From contig NZ_SDLI01000005.1 of assembly GCF_004123195.1 (NCBI RefSeq), forward strand, positions 140,946 through 194,473: 53,528 bases of DNA. Reading direction: 5' to 3'. The notes beneath the pieces were generated by a model. The model was not told the DNA's origin and made no database searches. It was given only the letters and a program-made list of their open reading frames with translations. Each line of letters opens with the position of its first letter. Position 1 is the first letter of the stretch. This DNA is from Ammoniphilus sp. CFH 90114. Its GTDB lineage: Bacteria; Bacillota; Bacilli; Aneurinibacillales; RAOX-1. Position numbers and translations under genes: made by a program. Shown piece by piece: positions 16,352-25,068 of the stretch.

Positions 16352-18015
16352 AAAAAAATAAGCGATTACTATTAGGCTTTAGTATAGCAAGCCTTCTTGC
16401 TGGATTGACGGCAGGCTGTGGAAGTCAGGATGAAACCCAACCCGTTCAACAATCGACAACTGGAACGAAGGAGAGTGCCACGAATCCAGCGCCTTCGGAA
16501 TCATCTAAAGAACCGCAGATTCTGAAAACTAACTTGCACTCTGATTTAACGTCGGTTGACCCGGCATTAGTTCCAGATGCAGCGACCATGTCCGTTGTTC
16601 GAGCGAATTTTGATGGTTTGACTCGGAGAGATCTCAACGGCCAGCTTGTTAACTCAACGGCTGAACACGTTGAAATTTCTTCTGACCAGAAAACATACAC
16701 CTTTACCATTCGAAATTCCAAGTGGAACAATGGAGATGCTGTTACCGCGCATGATTTTGAATTTGCATGGAAGCGTGCTCTAGATCCGGCCACGGCAGCT
16801 GGTTCAGCGGATAAACTGTATTATATCCAACATGCAGAAAAGGCCAATAAAGGCGAAGTCCCGCTGGATCAAGTGGGGGTAAAAGCGCTCGATGATCGAA
16901 CCCTCGAGGTCAAACTAGAACAACCGACTCCGTTTTTCTTGGAATTAACGGCTGACTTTATCTATTTTCCAGTCAACAAAAAGATCGTGACAGCCAATCC
17001 TGACTGGGCAAAGGACCCGAGTACGTATGTAGGAAATGGACCTTTTAAAATGGAGAAATGGGATCACAGCTCGGAGGTTGTTCTAGTTAAAAACGATCAA
17101 TACTGGGATCAGCAAAGTGTCAATCTGGATGAGATCCGCATGTCCATCTTAACCGATGAGAACACCGCTCTTTCGTTATTTGAGATGGGCGAGTTGAATT
17201 GGTTAGGTGCGCCTCTTACGTTTTTGCCAACAGAAGCTATTCCAACTCTAAAGGATACCGGTGAATTGAGCATGAAGCCGGTTGCAGCCACTTACTTTTA
17301 CATCTTCAACACCGAAAAGGTCCCCTTTAATAATAAAAAGGTTCGTCAAGCCTTTTCCTACGCGATCAATCGTCAACTGCTCGTAGATAATATCACCCAA
17401 ACCGGTGAAATTCCTGCTTTGGGCCTCGTTCCACCGTCTTTGGAATTAAAACCAGGAGGATACCTCAAAGACAACGATACTGAAACGGCCAAACGTTTAT
17501 TGCAAGAAGGAATGCAAGAACTAGCCATTAATGAGCTTCCGCCGCTTGAGATCTTGTATAACACAGCGGAAACACATAAAAAGATTGCTGAAGCTGTTCA
17601 AGATCAATGGAGAACAACCTTAGGGGTTGAAGTGAGTATGGTAAACCAAGAATGGGGAGTTGTTCTAGACAATTTGGCACAAGGGAATTTCACCATCGGG
17701 CGTTCGGGCTGGTCTGCTAGTGTTCATGATCCGATTGATTTCCTGAGACTGTTTAAAGACAAAAACAGCGGAAATAATGAAGGGCGTTGGGAAAATGATA
17801 GGTATAAAGAATTGTTGACAAGCTCCGATCTAGAACCCGATAAAGAGAAACGCAAAGCCATACTTGCTGAGGCAGAAGCCATCTTCATGGATGAAATGCC
17901 TGTGATCCCCGTTTACTATTATTCGTTTCCTTCCGTCCAAAAAGCTGAAGTGAAAGATGTTCTGGTAGATAGTTCGGCAAAAGTAGAATTCAAATGGGCT
18001 TATATTGAGAAATAG
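16348..18015 (+). CDS. OppA-like peptide-binding lipoprotein
   Basis: A 555-residue extracytoplasmic solute-binding protein of the peptide/nickel (SBP family 5) type. It has a lipoprotein signal peptide with the lipobox LTAGC (lipidated Cys24), then a threonine/serine-rich linker, and family blocks such as ILKTNLHSDLTSVDPAL, WNNGDAVTAHDFEFAWKRALDP, YVGNGPFKMEKW and KVRQAFSYAINRQLL. It should catch oligopeptides outside the membrane for an Opp/Dpp permease. No permease or ATPase gene adjoins it, so it must share one encoded elsewhere. The start is TTG at 16348, inside the TTGA overlap with the peptidase gene. Confidence 0.93.
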   Translation: MKKNKRLLLGFSIASLLAGLTAGCGSQDETQPVQQSTTGTKESATNPAPSESSKEPQILKTNLHSDLTSVDPALVPDAATMSVVRANFDGLTRRDLNGQLVNSTAEHVEISSDQKTYTFTIRNSKWNNGDAVTAHDFEFAWKRALDPATAAGSADKLYYIQHAEKANKGEVPLDQVGVKALDDRTLEVKLEQPTPFFLELTADFIYFPVNKKIVTANPDWAKDPSTYVGNGPFKMEKWDHSSEVVLVKNDQYWDQQSVNLDEIRMSILTDENTALSLFEMGELNWLGAPLTFLPTEAIPTLKDTGELSMKPVAATYFYIFNTEKVPFNNKKVRQAFSYAINRQLLVDNITQTGEIPALGLVPPSLELKPGGYLKDNDTETAKRLLQEGMQELAINELPPLEILYNTAETHKKIAEAVQDQWRTTLGVEVSMVNQEWGVVLDNLAQGNFTIGRSGWSASVHDPIDFLRLFKDKNSGNNEGRWENDRYKELLTSSDLEPDKEKRKAILAEAEAIFMDEMPVIPVYYYSFPSVQKAEVKDVLVDSSAKVEFKWAYIEK

Positions 18016-18026
18016 GGTAGTACAAA

Positions 18027-18068
18027 GGAGGGTGTTCTCAAGGGAGAATACCCTCTTTAGGTTTTTTA
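18027..18068 (+). terminator. Terminator of the oxidase-peptidase operon
   Basis: GAGGGTGTTCTC pairs with GGAGAATACCCTC, and a T-rich stretch follows, 12 nt after the stop of the binding protein. Confidence 0.8.
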
Positions 18069-18174
18069 GCAGGTGCTAGCTCTGCTTGAGAAGAAGCTAG
18101 AGTATTGGCAGACTAACCGTGCCTCATGCTAAAATAGCAGGGATGAACTCGTTGTTAACGAAAGGAACCCTTCT

Positions 18175-19113
18175 ATGAAATTCCCTTATTTGCCTGTGGT
18201 CATCGGCGGAATCATCACCATGGCTGCGTTCACTATGGAGTACTTTCAATTTGAGTTGATTGAGCAGTTTTTAGTGTTTGCGTTTTGGGTCATGGTGCCG
18301 CTCGTGCTTTCTTTATTCGATGATAAGAATCAAACGAAGGCCCAACTACAGGTCCATTTCTGGTTGAATCGCTTGTACTTTCCGGCTGCCTTTCTAGCTT
18401 TCGCTTCCATGATGGCCAGTACGACTTGGCAGGAGGAACATACGATGATTCCAGGGGCCTTGTCTATGGGGTGGCTGTTCTTTACGCTTTTGATTGCAGT
18501 CTATGGGCTGTTAATCCTTCGGGAGAAAGGGTTTTCTTCTATTGAGGAGGTTGCCATTGCGGCTGGACTAATCTATTTCTTTTTTGGCGGCATCTGGTAT
18601 AGTCTCTACCAATTTGAAGTGCACCTCTTTCATTTAGCTCCCAAGATGAGTGCCTTGAGTGCGGTTCACTTTCATTATTCGTCGTCGATGGTTCCGATTT
18701 TTATTGGGATGCTGGGGCGGGTAATGGAAAAAAAGAAATGGTATCAATGGCTCGTCGTCATTGATATCGTTGGGCCAATCCTGATTGCCTTTGGTATCCT
18801 GTTCTCTAGAACGGTTGAGGTCATTGGGGTCACGATTTTTGCCGTTAACATTACGATTTACAGTACCTATGTGCTCATGAAGGTAAGAAATAATGTGGAT
18901 CAAAGAAACGCTAGAATCTTTTTATCGATCTCTTCCTTGGCGGTTTATGCCATTATGCTGGTCGGGTTGGCGTATGGGATCAACAAAAAGCTTGGCTTAT
19001 TTCCGATCTCCGTTGCGGATATGGTACTTGTGTACGGAACCTTGCATGCGGGAGGCTTTGTTCTCTGCGGCTTGCTTGGTTGGTTGGCCGTGAAGCCGGG
19101 AGTTAAAGCGTAA
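18175..19113 (+). CDS. YndJ-like multi-span membrane protein
   Basis: A 312-residue protein with about nine membrane helices. Short histidine-bearing stretches such as SAVHFHYSSSMVPIF and LHAGGFVLCGLLG resemble the B. subtilis YndJ family, but this protein is shorter than YndJ itself and the match is from memory. No function is established for the family. The gene is monocistronic and converges on the SEDS gene across a shared terminator. Confidence 0.6.
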   Translation: MKFPYLPVVIGGIITMAAFTMEYFQFELIEQFLVFAFWVMVPLVLSLFDDKNQTKAQLQVHFWLNRLYFPAAFLAFASMMASTTWQEEHTMIPGALSMGWLFFTLLIAVYGLLILREKGFSSIEEVAIAAGLIYFFFGGIWYSLYQFEVHLFHLAPKMSALSAVHFHYSSSMVPIFIGMLGRVMEKKKWYQWLVVIDIVGPILIAFGILFSRTVEVIGVTIFAVNITIYSTYVLMKVRNNVDQRNARIFLSISSLAVYAIMLVGLAYGINKKLGLFPISVADMVLVYGTLHAGGFVLCGLLGWLAVKPGVKA

Positions 19114-19117
19114 CACG

Positions 19118-19151
19118 CGAAAGCGCCACTTCTTAAGAAGTGGTGCTTTCG
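19118..19151. terminator. Two-way terminator between convergent genes
   Basis: CGAAAGCGCCACTTCTT pairs with AAGAAGTGGTGCTTTCG almost perfectly. It overlaps the stop codon of the leftward gene and serves the rightward gene that ends at 19113. Confidence 0.8.
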
Positions 19152-20473
19152 TTGTTAAGGCGAGTAGGGTGAAGATCCTTTCTTCGGTAAATGCTGAGGA
19201 TCAATCCAACTGAGATCATATGAATCAAGAACAGGGAACCTCCATGGCTCACAAAGGGCATAGCTACATTGGCCGGAGGCAGAAGTCCGACTGTCATCAA
19301 GATGCTGTAGAGAAAGCAGAGGATGAAAAGGGAGGCAATCCCGTTGATCATCATCCTGCCGTAAGGATCACGCACCCATTGGCTCACACGGATCATCCGG
19401 ATCATGAAGAACAGAACGGCGGAAGCCAATGCACCTCCTATTAGCCATCCTTGGGAATATACCAAGTAAGTAAAAACGAAATCACTCTGGATCCCTGGCA
19501 ATACTTTAAGTTCTGCGCCGAATCCATGGCCAAGCCAACCTGCGGAACGGATGGATTCGATAGACTGAACCAGCTGATAACCGCTTCCCTGCGGATCCTG
19601 GTACGGATCCAAAAACGCGGCAAGTCTGGAAATTTGGTAAGGCTTCATGGTCAGGAACAAACCGACGATAAGGACGAAGATCGTAGATAGCAGGATGACG
19701 ATTTGTCTGCGACTGGCTTTTGAAGTGAAAAAAAGGACAAAGAATCCGACAGCATATAATAAGAAAGAATAGAGGGATGGCGTGATCAGGTAGAACAGAC
19801 TCGGAACGAGTAACAGCAGTAAGGCCTTAGCCAATAATTTGTTCTGCCCAGAAGCCTCACTTTTCTTCTCCACATCCACCAGAAGAATTCCAGCCAGAAA
19901 AACAATCAAGCAGAATGGGCTGAGGTGAATGAAATCAATTCGGATAAATCCTAAGTCAAGATGGGGAATGCCATTTACCCTAGGTCCCATCAGGAGGACG
20001 AGCAACATGATCACAAGTGTTCCAAGGAATAGGGTAGGTGACCAGGTCTTCAATTTCCGATAGTCAAAGAAGAAGACGGCAGCCAAAGCAATAATGCCTA
20101 TCCAAGTCGTTAGGACCTTGCTCAGGAATAAGGACATCGCGTCATGGTTCGCCTGGTTCATTCCAATCGAATACATAATAAGAAGCCCCATTCCGATAAA
20201 AGCTGTGACTAAACCGAGCAAAGTCCATTCCGTTTTCGGCTTGTGAGCAATCCAGAACTGTTTCCCCAGATGAACGGGATCACCCATATGAAGGAGAGAT
20301 TGTTTTATGGCTTCACTTTCCTCAATCCCTTCCGCAAGGTAGTCTTCAAGGATTTCATCAATATGATTATTCAGTTCACATCGAATATCGTCATGGATCT
20401 CTTTGTTCTTGATTTGGGAACAGACGGTGTCAAGATAATCCTCAATGGCAGCTCGGTTACGATCAGAAATCAT
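19133..20473 (-). CDS. SEDS-family (FtsW/RodA/SpoVE-like) protein with an N-terminal prefix domain
   Basis: A 446-residue protein. Residues 1-80 form a soluble, mostly helical domain (RAAIEDYLDTVCSQI...IRCELNNHIDEILEDYL...LHMGDPVHLGKQFW) like the HAAS/DUF1700 'permease prefix' found beside PadR genes. The rest has ten or so membrane helices with SEDS features: LDPYQDPQGSGYQLVQS, GAELKVLPGIQSDFVFTYL and the signature PFVSHGGSLFLIHM. SEDS proteins polymerise peptidoglycan glycan strands; here the extra domain and partner suggest a conditional role. AGGGAAGGAT precedes the ATG at 20473, and the start overlaps the PadR stop (ATGA). Confidence 0.85.
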   Translation of the reverse strand: MISDRNRAAIEDYLDTVCSQIKNKEIHDDIRCELNNHIDEILEDYLAEGIEESEAIKQSLLHMGDPVHLGKQFWIAHKPKTEWTLLGLVTAFIGMGLLIMYSIGMNQANHDAMSLFLSKVLTTWIGIIALAAVFFFDYRKLKTWSPTLFLGTLVIMLLVLLMGPRVNGIPHLDLGFIRIDFIHLSPFCLIVFLAGILLVDVEKKSEASGQNKLLAKALLLLLVPSLFYLITPSLYSFLLYAVGFFVLFFTSKASRRQIVILLSTIFVLIVGLFLTMKPYQISRLAAFLDPYQDPQGSGYQLVQSIESIRSAGWLGHGFGAELKVLPGIQSDFVFTYLVYSQGWLIGGALASAVLFFMIRMIRVSQWVRDPYGRMMINGIASLFILCFLYSILMTVGLLPPANVAMPFVSHGGSLFLIHMISVGLILSIYRRKDLHPTRLNNESTTS

Positions 20474-20805
20474 ATCCTTCCCTCCCCAAGAACGAAGTCC
20501 AGTGCAGATCGGAAGGTGGTCCATTCTTTCTTTTTCGCCTCCAAATGCCCCTTCCCCTGATCGGTAATCCGATAATATTTTCGCTTGCGCGCTCCTTCTT
20601 GCTCGCACCAATACGCCTCCACCCAGCCCTCGGCTTCAAGAGTATGTAGTATGGGATAGAGGGTTCCTTCCTTGAATGTAAACACGCCATTCGAATTCGA
20701 TTCGATTTCTTTAATCATCTCATAGCCATACATGGGCTTGCGTTCGAGTAACGTCAGAATCATCATGACGGTACTTCCTTTTACTAGTTCCTTGCTTATT
20801 TTCAT
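20470..20805 (-). CDS. PadR-family transcriptional regulator
   Basis: A 111-residue winged-helix protein with the family blocks KGSTVMMILTLLERKPMYGYEMIKEIE, FKEGTLYPILHTLEAEGWVE and RKRKYYRITDQGKGHLE. PadR proteins are usually repressors that respond to small molecules or envelope stress. AAGGAGG lies upstream of the start. The gene leads a two-gene operon with the SEDS/prefix protein. A promoter and palindromes lie just upstream, so autorepression is likely (inference). Confidence 0.93.
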   Translation of the reverse strand: MKISKELVKGSTVMMILTLLERKPMYGYEMIKEIESNSNGVFTFKEGTLYPILHTLEAEGWVEAYWCEQEGARKRKYYRITDQGKGHLEAKKKEWTTFRSALDFVLGEGRI

Positions 20806-20818
20806 CGGCTACCTCCTT

Positions 20819-20887
20819 GTGACCTAGATTCACGATGCATCGGTTTTCTATGTATTACATTGTAAAAGATTAGGCGTTTAGAGTCAA
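20819..20887 (-). promoter_or_regulatory. Promoter and candidate PadR operators for the padR-SEDS operon
   Basis: On the minus strand TTGACT (20887-20882) and TACAAT (20864-20859) are 17 bp apart, a good sigma-A promoter. ATGTATTACAT (20850-20860) is a perfect 5-bp-arm palindrome overlapping the end of the -10 box; ATGT/ACAT arms are known for PadR operators, although their usual spacing is larger. GTGACCTAGATTCAC (20819-20833) is a second imperfect palindrome downstream. Confidence 0.6.
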
Positions 20888-20957
20888 TTCCTTACAACAA
20901 GGAGATGAGAGTGTCATGAATGGTTTCGGATTAAATGTATGGATTTATCTTTTTTTA

Positions 20958-20973
20958 CACTATTCGGATAGTG
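20958..20973. promoter_or_regulatory. Perfect inverted repeat CACTAT-TCGG-ATAGTG before the MHYT-EAL gene
   Basis: Six-base perfect arms lie 11 bp upstream of a TATAAT at 20984-20989 and about 50 bp before the start of the MHYT-EAL gene. No T run follows, so it is more likely an operator than a terminator. The binding protein is unknown. Confidence 0.4.
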
Positions 20974-21022
20974 AAAACTGATTTATAATGATAAAACCAT
21001 ACATAGAAGAGGTTACGCCACG

Positions 21023-23074
21023 ATGTTTTCATTGCCCCATACAGATCAGATTGTGATTCTTGATGGACATTACTCCATTCCTATTGTGTTGCTTTCCATT
21101 GTGATTGCTTGTTTCGCCTCCTACACCGCTCTTTCGATCAATGAAAGGATCCACCAGAACCATTTTTTTCATGAATACTTCTGGGTGTTCTTAGCCTCTA
21201 TTGTGATGGGGTTAGGGATTTGGTCGATGCATTTTATTGGGATGGGCGCATTCATGCTCTCGATTCCAATGGAATATGACTTACTTTTAACGGTCCTATC
21301 CGTCGTACCCGCGATTATGGCTTCTTTTTTAGCATTCTATATTTCCAATCGAAAAAATCGAATAAGTTGGCAATTGCTGCCGGCGGGCATGTTCATGGGA
21401 CTCGGGATTTCTACGATGCATTATGTAGGTATGGCTGCGATGAAGATGGAGGCTGAATATAGCTACAAGCCTTTCCTGTTCTTCTTATCGATTGGGATTG
21501 CCATTGTGGTTTCCTATGCGGCATTGTGCATTTTTTCTACCATGCAAAAATTCATGGGTAATCAGTTAGTGAAATGGATTACTGCCCTGATCATGGGTTG
21601 TGCGATTGCAAGCATGCATTACACAGGGATGGCTGCTGTTGTGTTCTACACCTTTAAGCCTATTTTACTTGAAGTGCATGACTTGCATCAGATGAATTTC
21701 AGCCCACTCCTTATAGGAGTAACGGTATGCATGATCATCATTTTAGGCTTGTCTGGTCTAACGAGCATACTCGATCGGTATGTTGAATATCGCTTTCATT
21801 ATTATGATTCCTTGACCTTGCTTCCGAATCGAAGACATTTTGATAAGAAGTACAACATGCCCTTTTCGAGTGGCAGCCTAGTCATCATCCAATTGCATGA
21901 TCTAGATAAATGGAGCTACTCCTCTAGTGATGAAATCATAAAATCGGTGAGTGAAGTGATAAAAGGATTCAAGGAAGTGTCTCGATATCTGTATCGTATA
22001 GATGAGAATCGTTTTGCGATTTTAACTCCGAATCATGTTGACAACTCCAAATTGAAACACACCTTAACCCATATGATGGCTGCTCTACAGAAGCCGATGG
22101 TCATAGACCACCAAGAAGTCGTCATAGATCTTGTGTGTGTGATTGCCTCCTCAGATAAGCGGGAAGAGAAAGATCAGCTTCTATCTCATGCCATGGCCGT
22201 TCTTCATCATCAGTCTATCCCATATAACGGGGAAATTGTGGAGTTCGATCCCTCCATTCACACGTATGTCTTTGAGAGACAACTGGCTAAGGACATTGAC
22301 CAAGCTATGGAAAAGGATGAGTTATTTCTCGTTTATCAACCTAAGGTAGGTTTGCGCACAACCCAAGTGGTGGGAGTTGAAGCTTTGTTGCGATGGAATC
22401 ACCCTGTACATGGACAGATATCACCCGGTGTCTTCATTCCGATTCTTGAAGAAAATGGAAGAATCGAAGACGTAACAGATTGGGTGATTCGACAGGTTTG
22501 CAAGCAGATCCATCGTTGGTTCATGGAAAATCAGCTCTCTATCAAAGTTTCCGTTAATATCCCGGGACCCTATCTAACGTCACCGAGACTCATGGAAGAA
22601 TTAGAAAAGAGTATAACGTCTTACAATGTGAGTAGTCGCGATCTCGAGTTGGAGGTCACAGAATCCAGCGTGATGACCAATATCGAGAGTGCCATCCGGG
22701 TCATTGATGAGCTTAGAGGTAGTGGATTCTCCGTAGCTTTAGACGATTTTGGAACGGGTGTTTCATCCCTTTCCTACTTAAAACGCCTTCCGATTTCAAC
22801 ATTAAAAATAGATAAATCCTTTATCGATGGTGTACCGGAATCAGATAAAGATTCTAACATCATGAAGGCCATGATCACGCTTGCTCGCTCGCTTGACCTA
22901 GAAATTGTGATAGAAGGAGTAGAGACGCGAGAGCAAATGGAATTTCTTCAAAGGATGGAGCACCTTCCAATAATACAAGGTTATTATTTCTCCAAACCTC
23001 TTCACGAGAAAGAGTTAGTGGATTGGCTGGAGCGCTTTGGCCCATTACAGATGAAAGAGTCCCAATCCGTGTAA
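21023..23074 (+). CDS. MHYT-GGDEF(degenerate)-EAL c-di-GMP phosphodiesterase
   Basis: A 683-residue membrane protein. The N-terminal MHYT sensor has SMHFIGM (68-74), TMHYVGM (131-137) and SMHYTGM (197-203) among seven helices; such domains are thought to bind copper and sense oxygen, CO or NO. A GGDEF-like domain follows (about 255-405) with RIDENRF instead of GGDEF, so no cyclase activity is expected. The EAL domain keeps EALLRW (E453), N512, E547, DDFGTG (574-579), K595 and EGVET (631-635), the residues needed to cleave c-di-GMP. The predicted effect is lower c-di-GMP and more motility. It is monocistronic. Confidence 0.92.
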   Translation: MFSLPHTDQIVILDGHYSIPIVLLSIVIACFASYTALSINERIHQNHFFHEYFWVFLASIVMGLGIWSMHFIGMGAFMLSIPMEYDLLLTVLSVVPAIMASFLAFYISNRKNRISWQLLPAGMFMGLGISTMHYVGMAAMKMEAEYSYKPFLFFLSIGIAIVVSYAALCIFSTMQKFMGNQLVKWITALIMGCAIASMHYTGMAAVVFYTFKPILLEVHDLHQMNFSPLLIGVTVCMIIILGLSGLTSILDRYVEYRFHYYDSLTLLPNRRHFDKKYNMPFSSGSLVIIQLHDLDKWSYSSSDEIIKSVSEVIKGFKEVSRYLYRIDENRFAILTPNHVDNSKLKHTLTHMMAALQKPMVIDHQEVVIDLVCVIASSDKREEKDQLLSHAMAVLHHQSIPYNGEIVEFDPSIHTYVFERQLAKDIDQAMEKDELFLVYQPKVGLRTTQVVGVEALLRWNHPVHGQISPGVFIPILEENGRIEDVTDWVIRQVCKQIHRWFMENQLSIKVSVNIPGPYLTSPRLMEELEKSITSYNVSSRDLELEVTESSVMTNIESAIRVIDELRGSGFSVALDDFGTGVSSLSYLKRLPISTLKIDKSFIDGVPESDKDSNIMKAMITLARSLDLEIVIEGVETREQMEFLQRMEHLPIIQGYYFSKPLHEKELVDWLERFGPLQMKESQSV

Positions 23075-23094
23075 TAACCGGATGGGGCTTTTTC
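23059..23094 (+). terminator. Terminator overlapping the end of the MHYT-EAL gene
   Basis: CCCAATCCG pairs with CGGATGGGG allowing one bulge, followed by a T run. The stop codon lies in the loop. Confidence 0.7.
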
Positions 23095-23153
23095 TTTATT
23101 CGCTATCTTAAATAAGGCAGCAAATAGTTGGTTAAATAATTTGAATAGAAGGG

Positions 23154-23182
23154 TTCACAAATTAGCCTTAATTGATTATAAT
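23154..23182 (+). promoter_or_regulatory. Sigma-A promoter of the mnt operon
   Basis: TTCACA (23154-23159) and TATAAT (23177-23182) are exactly 17 bp apart. Transcription should begin near 23189, giving a leader of about 145 bases before mntA. Confidence 0.8.
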
Positions 23183-23193
23183 TCTCTTATAAA

Positions 23194-23209
23194 GTTTCCT
23201 TAAGGAAAC
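23194..23209. promoter_or_regulatory. MntR-type operator, perfect 16-bp palindrome
   Basis: GTTTCCTTAAGGAAAC is fully self-complementary and contains the AAGGAAAC half-site typical of MntR/DtxR-family manganese repressors in Bacillus. It lies just downstream of the mnt promoter, where bound repressor would block transcription. A weaker relative, GTTGCCTTCGTGAAAA, lies at 23275-23290. Confidence 0.8.
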
Positions 23210-23333
23210 AAATTTAGTCTATTAAAATATTATTTCCGTTGGCAAAAATACATATCCCTTTTTTTAACTAAAAAGTTGCCTTCGTGAAAAACTTTGTCCA
23301 TCGTAAAATTCTGAAATGCAGGAGGAAATTGTG

Positions 23334-24272
23334 ATGAGAAAATGGTTGATTTCAGTAGGATTATCTTTGAGTGTCATCTTGGTAGGATGTGCCCAAACCA
23401 CCACTCAAGGGAACAGTGCAGGGGATCAGGAAGGGCCGATTCAGGTAACGGCGACGATTGGAATGATTACGGACATTGTAAAAGAGGTTGGGGGAGAGCA
23501 TGTCGAAGCTGTAGGCCTTATGAAGGCTGGAGTAGATCCTCATCTCTATAAGGCTTCCCAAGGGGATATCAAGAAGCTTGATGAAGCTGACCTGATTTTC
23601 TATAACGGACTTCATTTGGAAGGGAAAATGGGAGATATCCTAGAGAAGATGTCTTCTACGAAGCCCACGGTTGCTGTGACCGATGGCATTGATCGATCCC
23701 AATTGCTCGCTGGGGATGCTTCTCTAGGAGAGGAATTTGATCCGCACGTGTGGTTTAATGTTCAGCTTTGGATGAAGGCGGTTGAAAAGGTAAGGGATGA
23801 ACTCAGTGCCTTCGATTCGAAACATCAAGCAGATTATCAGAAAAATGCGGAGGAGTACTTAAAGAAGCTAGAAGAGCTAGATGCTTACGCTAAAGAGCAA
23901 TTAGCGAGTATTCCGAAGGAATCCCGTGTTTTGGTAACGGCCCATGATGCCTTCGGATACTTCGGTGAAGCTTATGATATGGAAGTACGCGGATTGCAGG
24001 GACTCAGTACGGCATCGGAATATGGATCAAAGGACGTAACGGAGCTGCGAGACTATCTCGTTTCCAAGAAAATCAAGGCCGTGTTTGTTGAATCCAGCGT
24101 CCCTCAAAAAGCGATTGAATCCGTGGTGGAAGGGGCAAAGGAAATGGGGCACGAGCTCAAGATTGGTGGAGAATTATTCTCGGATGCGATGGGGAAAGAA
24201 GGGACGGAAGAAGGAACCTATATCGGAATGGTTCGGCATAATGTTGATACCATTGTCAACGCGCTCAAATAA
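23334..24272 (+). CDS. mntA: Manganese/zinc ABC transporter, binding lipoprotein
   Basis: A 312-residue cluster A-I metal-binding protein. The lipobox is ILVGC (Cys19). Metal ligands typical of the TroA/MntA group are visible: His70 (DPHLYKA), His138 (DPHVWFN), His204 (VTAHDAFGYF) and Asp284 (LFSDAMG). There is no histidine-rich loop as in ZnuA. The third ligand is His as in TroA rather than the Glu of pneumococcal PsaA. AGGAGG at 23320-23325 places the start at ATG 23334. It heads the same gene order as B. subtilis mntABCD and has an MntR-type operator, so manganese is the likely main substrate. Confidence 0.9.
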   Translation: MRKWLISVGLSLSVILVGCAQTTTQGNSAGDQEGPIQVTATIGMITDIVKEVGGEHVEAVGLMKAGVDPHLYKASQGDIKKLDEADLIFYNGLHLEGKMGDILEKMSSTKPTVAVTDGIDRSQLLAGDASLGEEFDPHVWFNVQLWMKAVEKVRDELSAFDSKHQADYQKNAEEYLKKLEELDAYAKEQLASIPKESRVLVTAHDAFGYFGEAYDMEVRGLQGLSTASEYGSKDVTELRDYLVSKKIKAVFVESSVPQKAIESVVEGAKEMGHELKIGGELFSDAMGKEGTEEGTYIGMVRHNVDTIVNALK

Positions 24273-24297
24273 TGCGTAACCCTAGGAGGTAACGAGC

Positions 24298-25056
24298 ATG
24301 TCAAACACGCCTTTGAAAGTATGGGAGATGACGGTAGCCTATCAGAAAAAACCGGTATTGACCGATGTCTCGTTTCAGATTCCGGAAGGAACATTGATTG
24401 GCATTATCGGTCCCAATGGAGCAGGAAAATCGACGTTGATCAAAGCGACGCTGGGCTTGATTCCTCGTGTAACAGGCGGGGTGGAAATATATGGGAAGAC
24501 TTACGAAAAGCAACGAAGGCTCATAGGCTATGTTCCCCAAAGGGAGTCCGTAGATTGGGATTTTCCTACGAGTGCCCTTGATGTCGTAATGATGGGTAGA
24601 TACGGCCATCTTGGTTGGTTTAAGTGGCCGGGTTCCAAAGAACGGAAAATAGCGATGGAATCATTGGAAAAAGTGGGAATGGCTGATTTTGCTGATCGTC
24701 AGATCAGTCAATTGTCAGGCGGGCAGCAGCAACGAATATTCTTGGCTCGCGCCTTAGCTCAGGATGCGCAATTGTATTTCATGGATGAACCGTTTGTCGG
24801 CGTGGATGCTGCAACGGAAAAAGCGATTATTACGTTGCTAAATGAGCTGAAGAAACAAGGAAAAACAGTGCTCGTCGTTCATCATGATTTGGCAACTGTT
24901 AAGGAATACTTTGATTGGGTGATGTTGTTAAACGTTGATTTAAAGCATATCGGCCCTACCGCCGAGGTGTTCACGAAAGAAAATTTGCAACGGACGTATG
25001 GGGGGAAGCTTACCATCCTAGATCATGGCCATGAACCCTCCTTGTTGTTGTCATAA
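24298..25056 (+). CDS. mntB: Manganese ABC transporter, ATP-binding protein
   Basis: A 252-residue ABC ATPase with Walker A GPNGAGKST (38-46), signature LSGGQQQR, Walker B LYFMDEPFVGVD and the switch histidine in VVHHD. The block YVPQRESVDWDFPTSALDVVMMGRYG is characteristic of the zinc/manganese importer subgroup. It powers uptake with the two permeases encoded next. TAGGAGGT precedes the start, 25 bases after mntA. Confidence 0.93.
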   Translation: MSNTPLKVWEMTVAYQKKPVLTDVSFQIPEGTLIGIIGPNGAGKSTLIKATLGLIPRVTGGVEIYGKTYEKQRRLIGYVPQRESVDWDFPTSALDVVMMGRYGHLGWFKWPGSKERKIAMESLEKVGMADFADRQISQLSGGQQQRIFLARALAQDAQLYFMDEPFVGVDAATEKAIITLLNELKKQGKTVLVVHHDLATVKEYFDWVMLLNVDLKHIGPTAEVFTKENLQRTYGGKLTILDHGHEPSLLLS

Positions 25057-25068
25057 GGAGTGGAGGTT

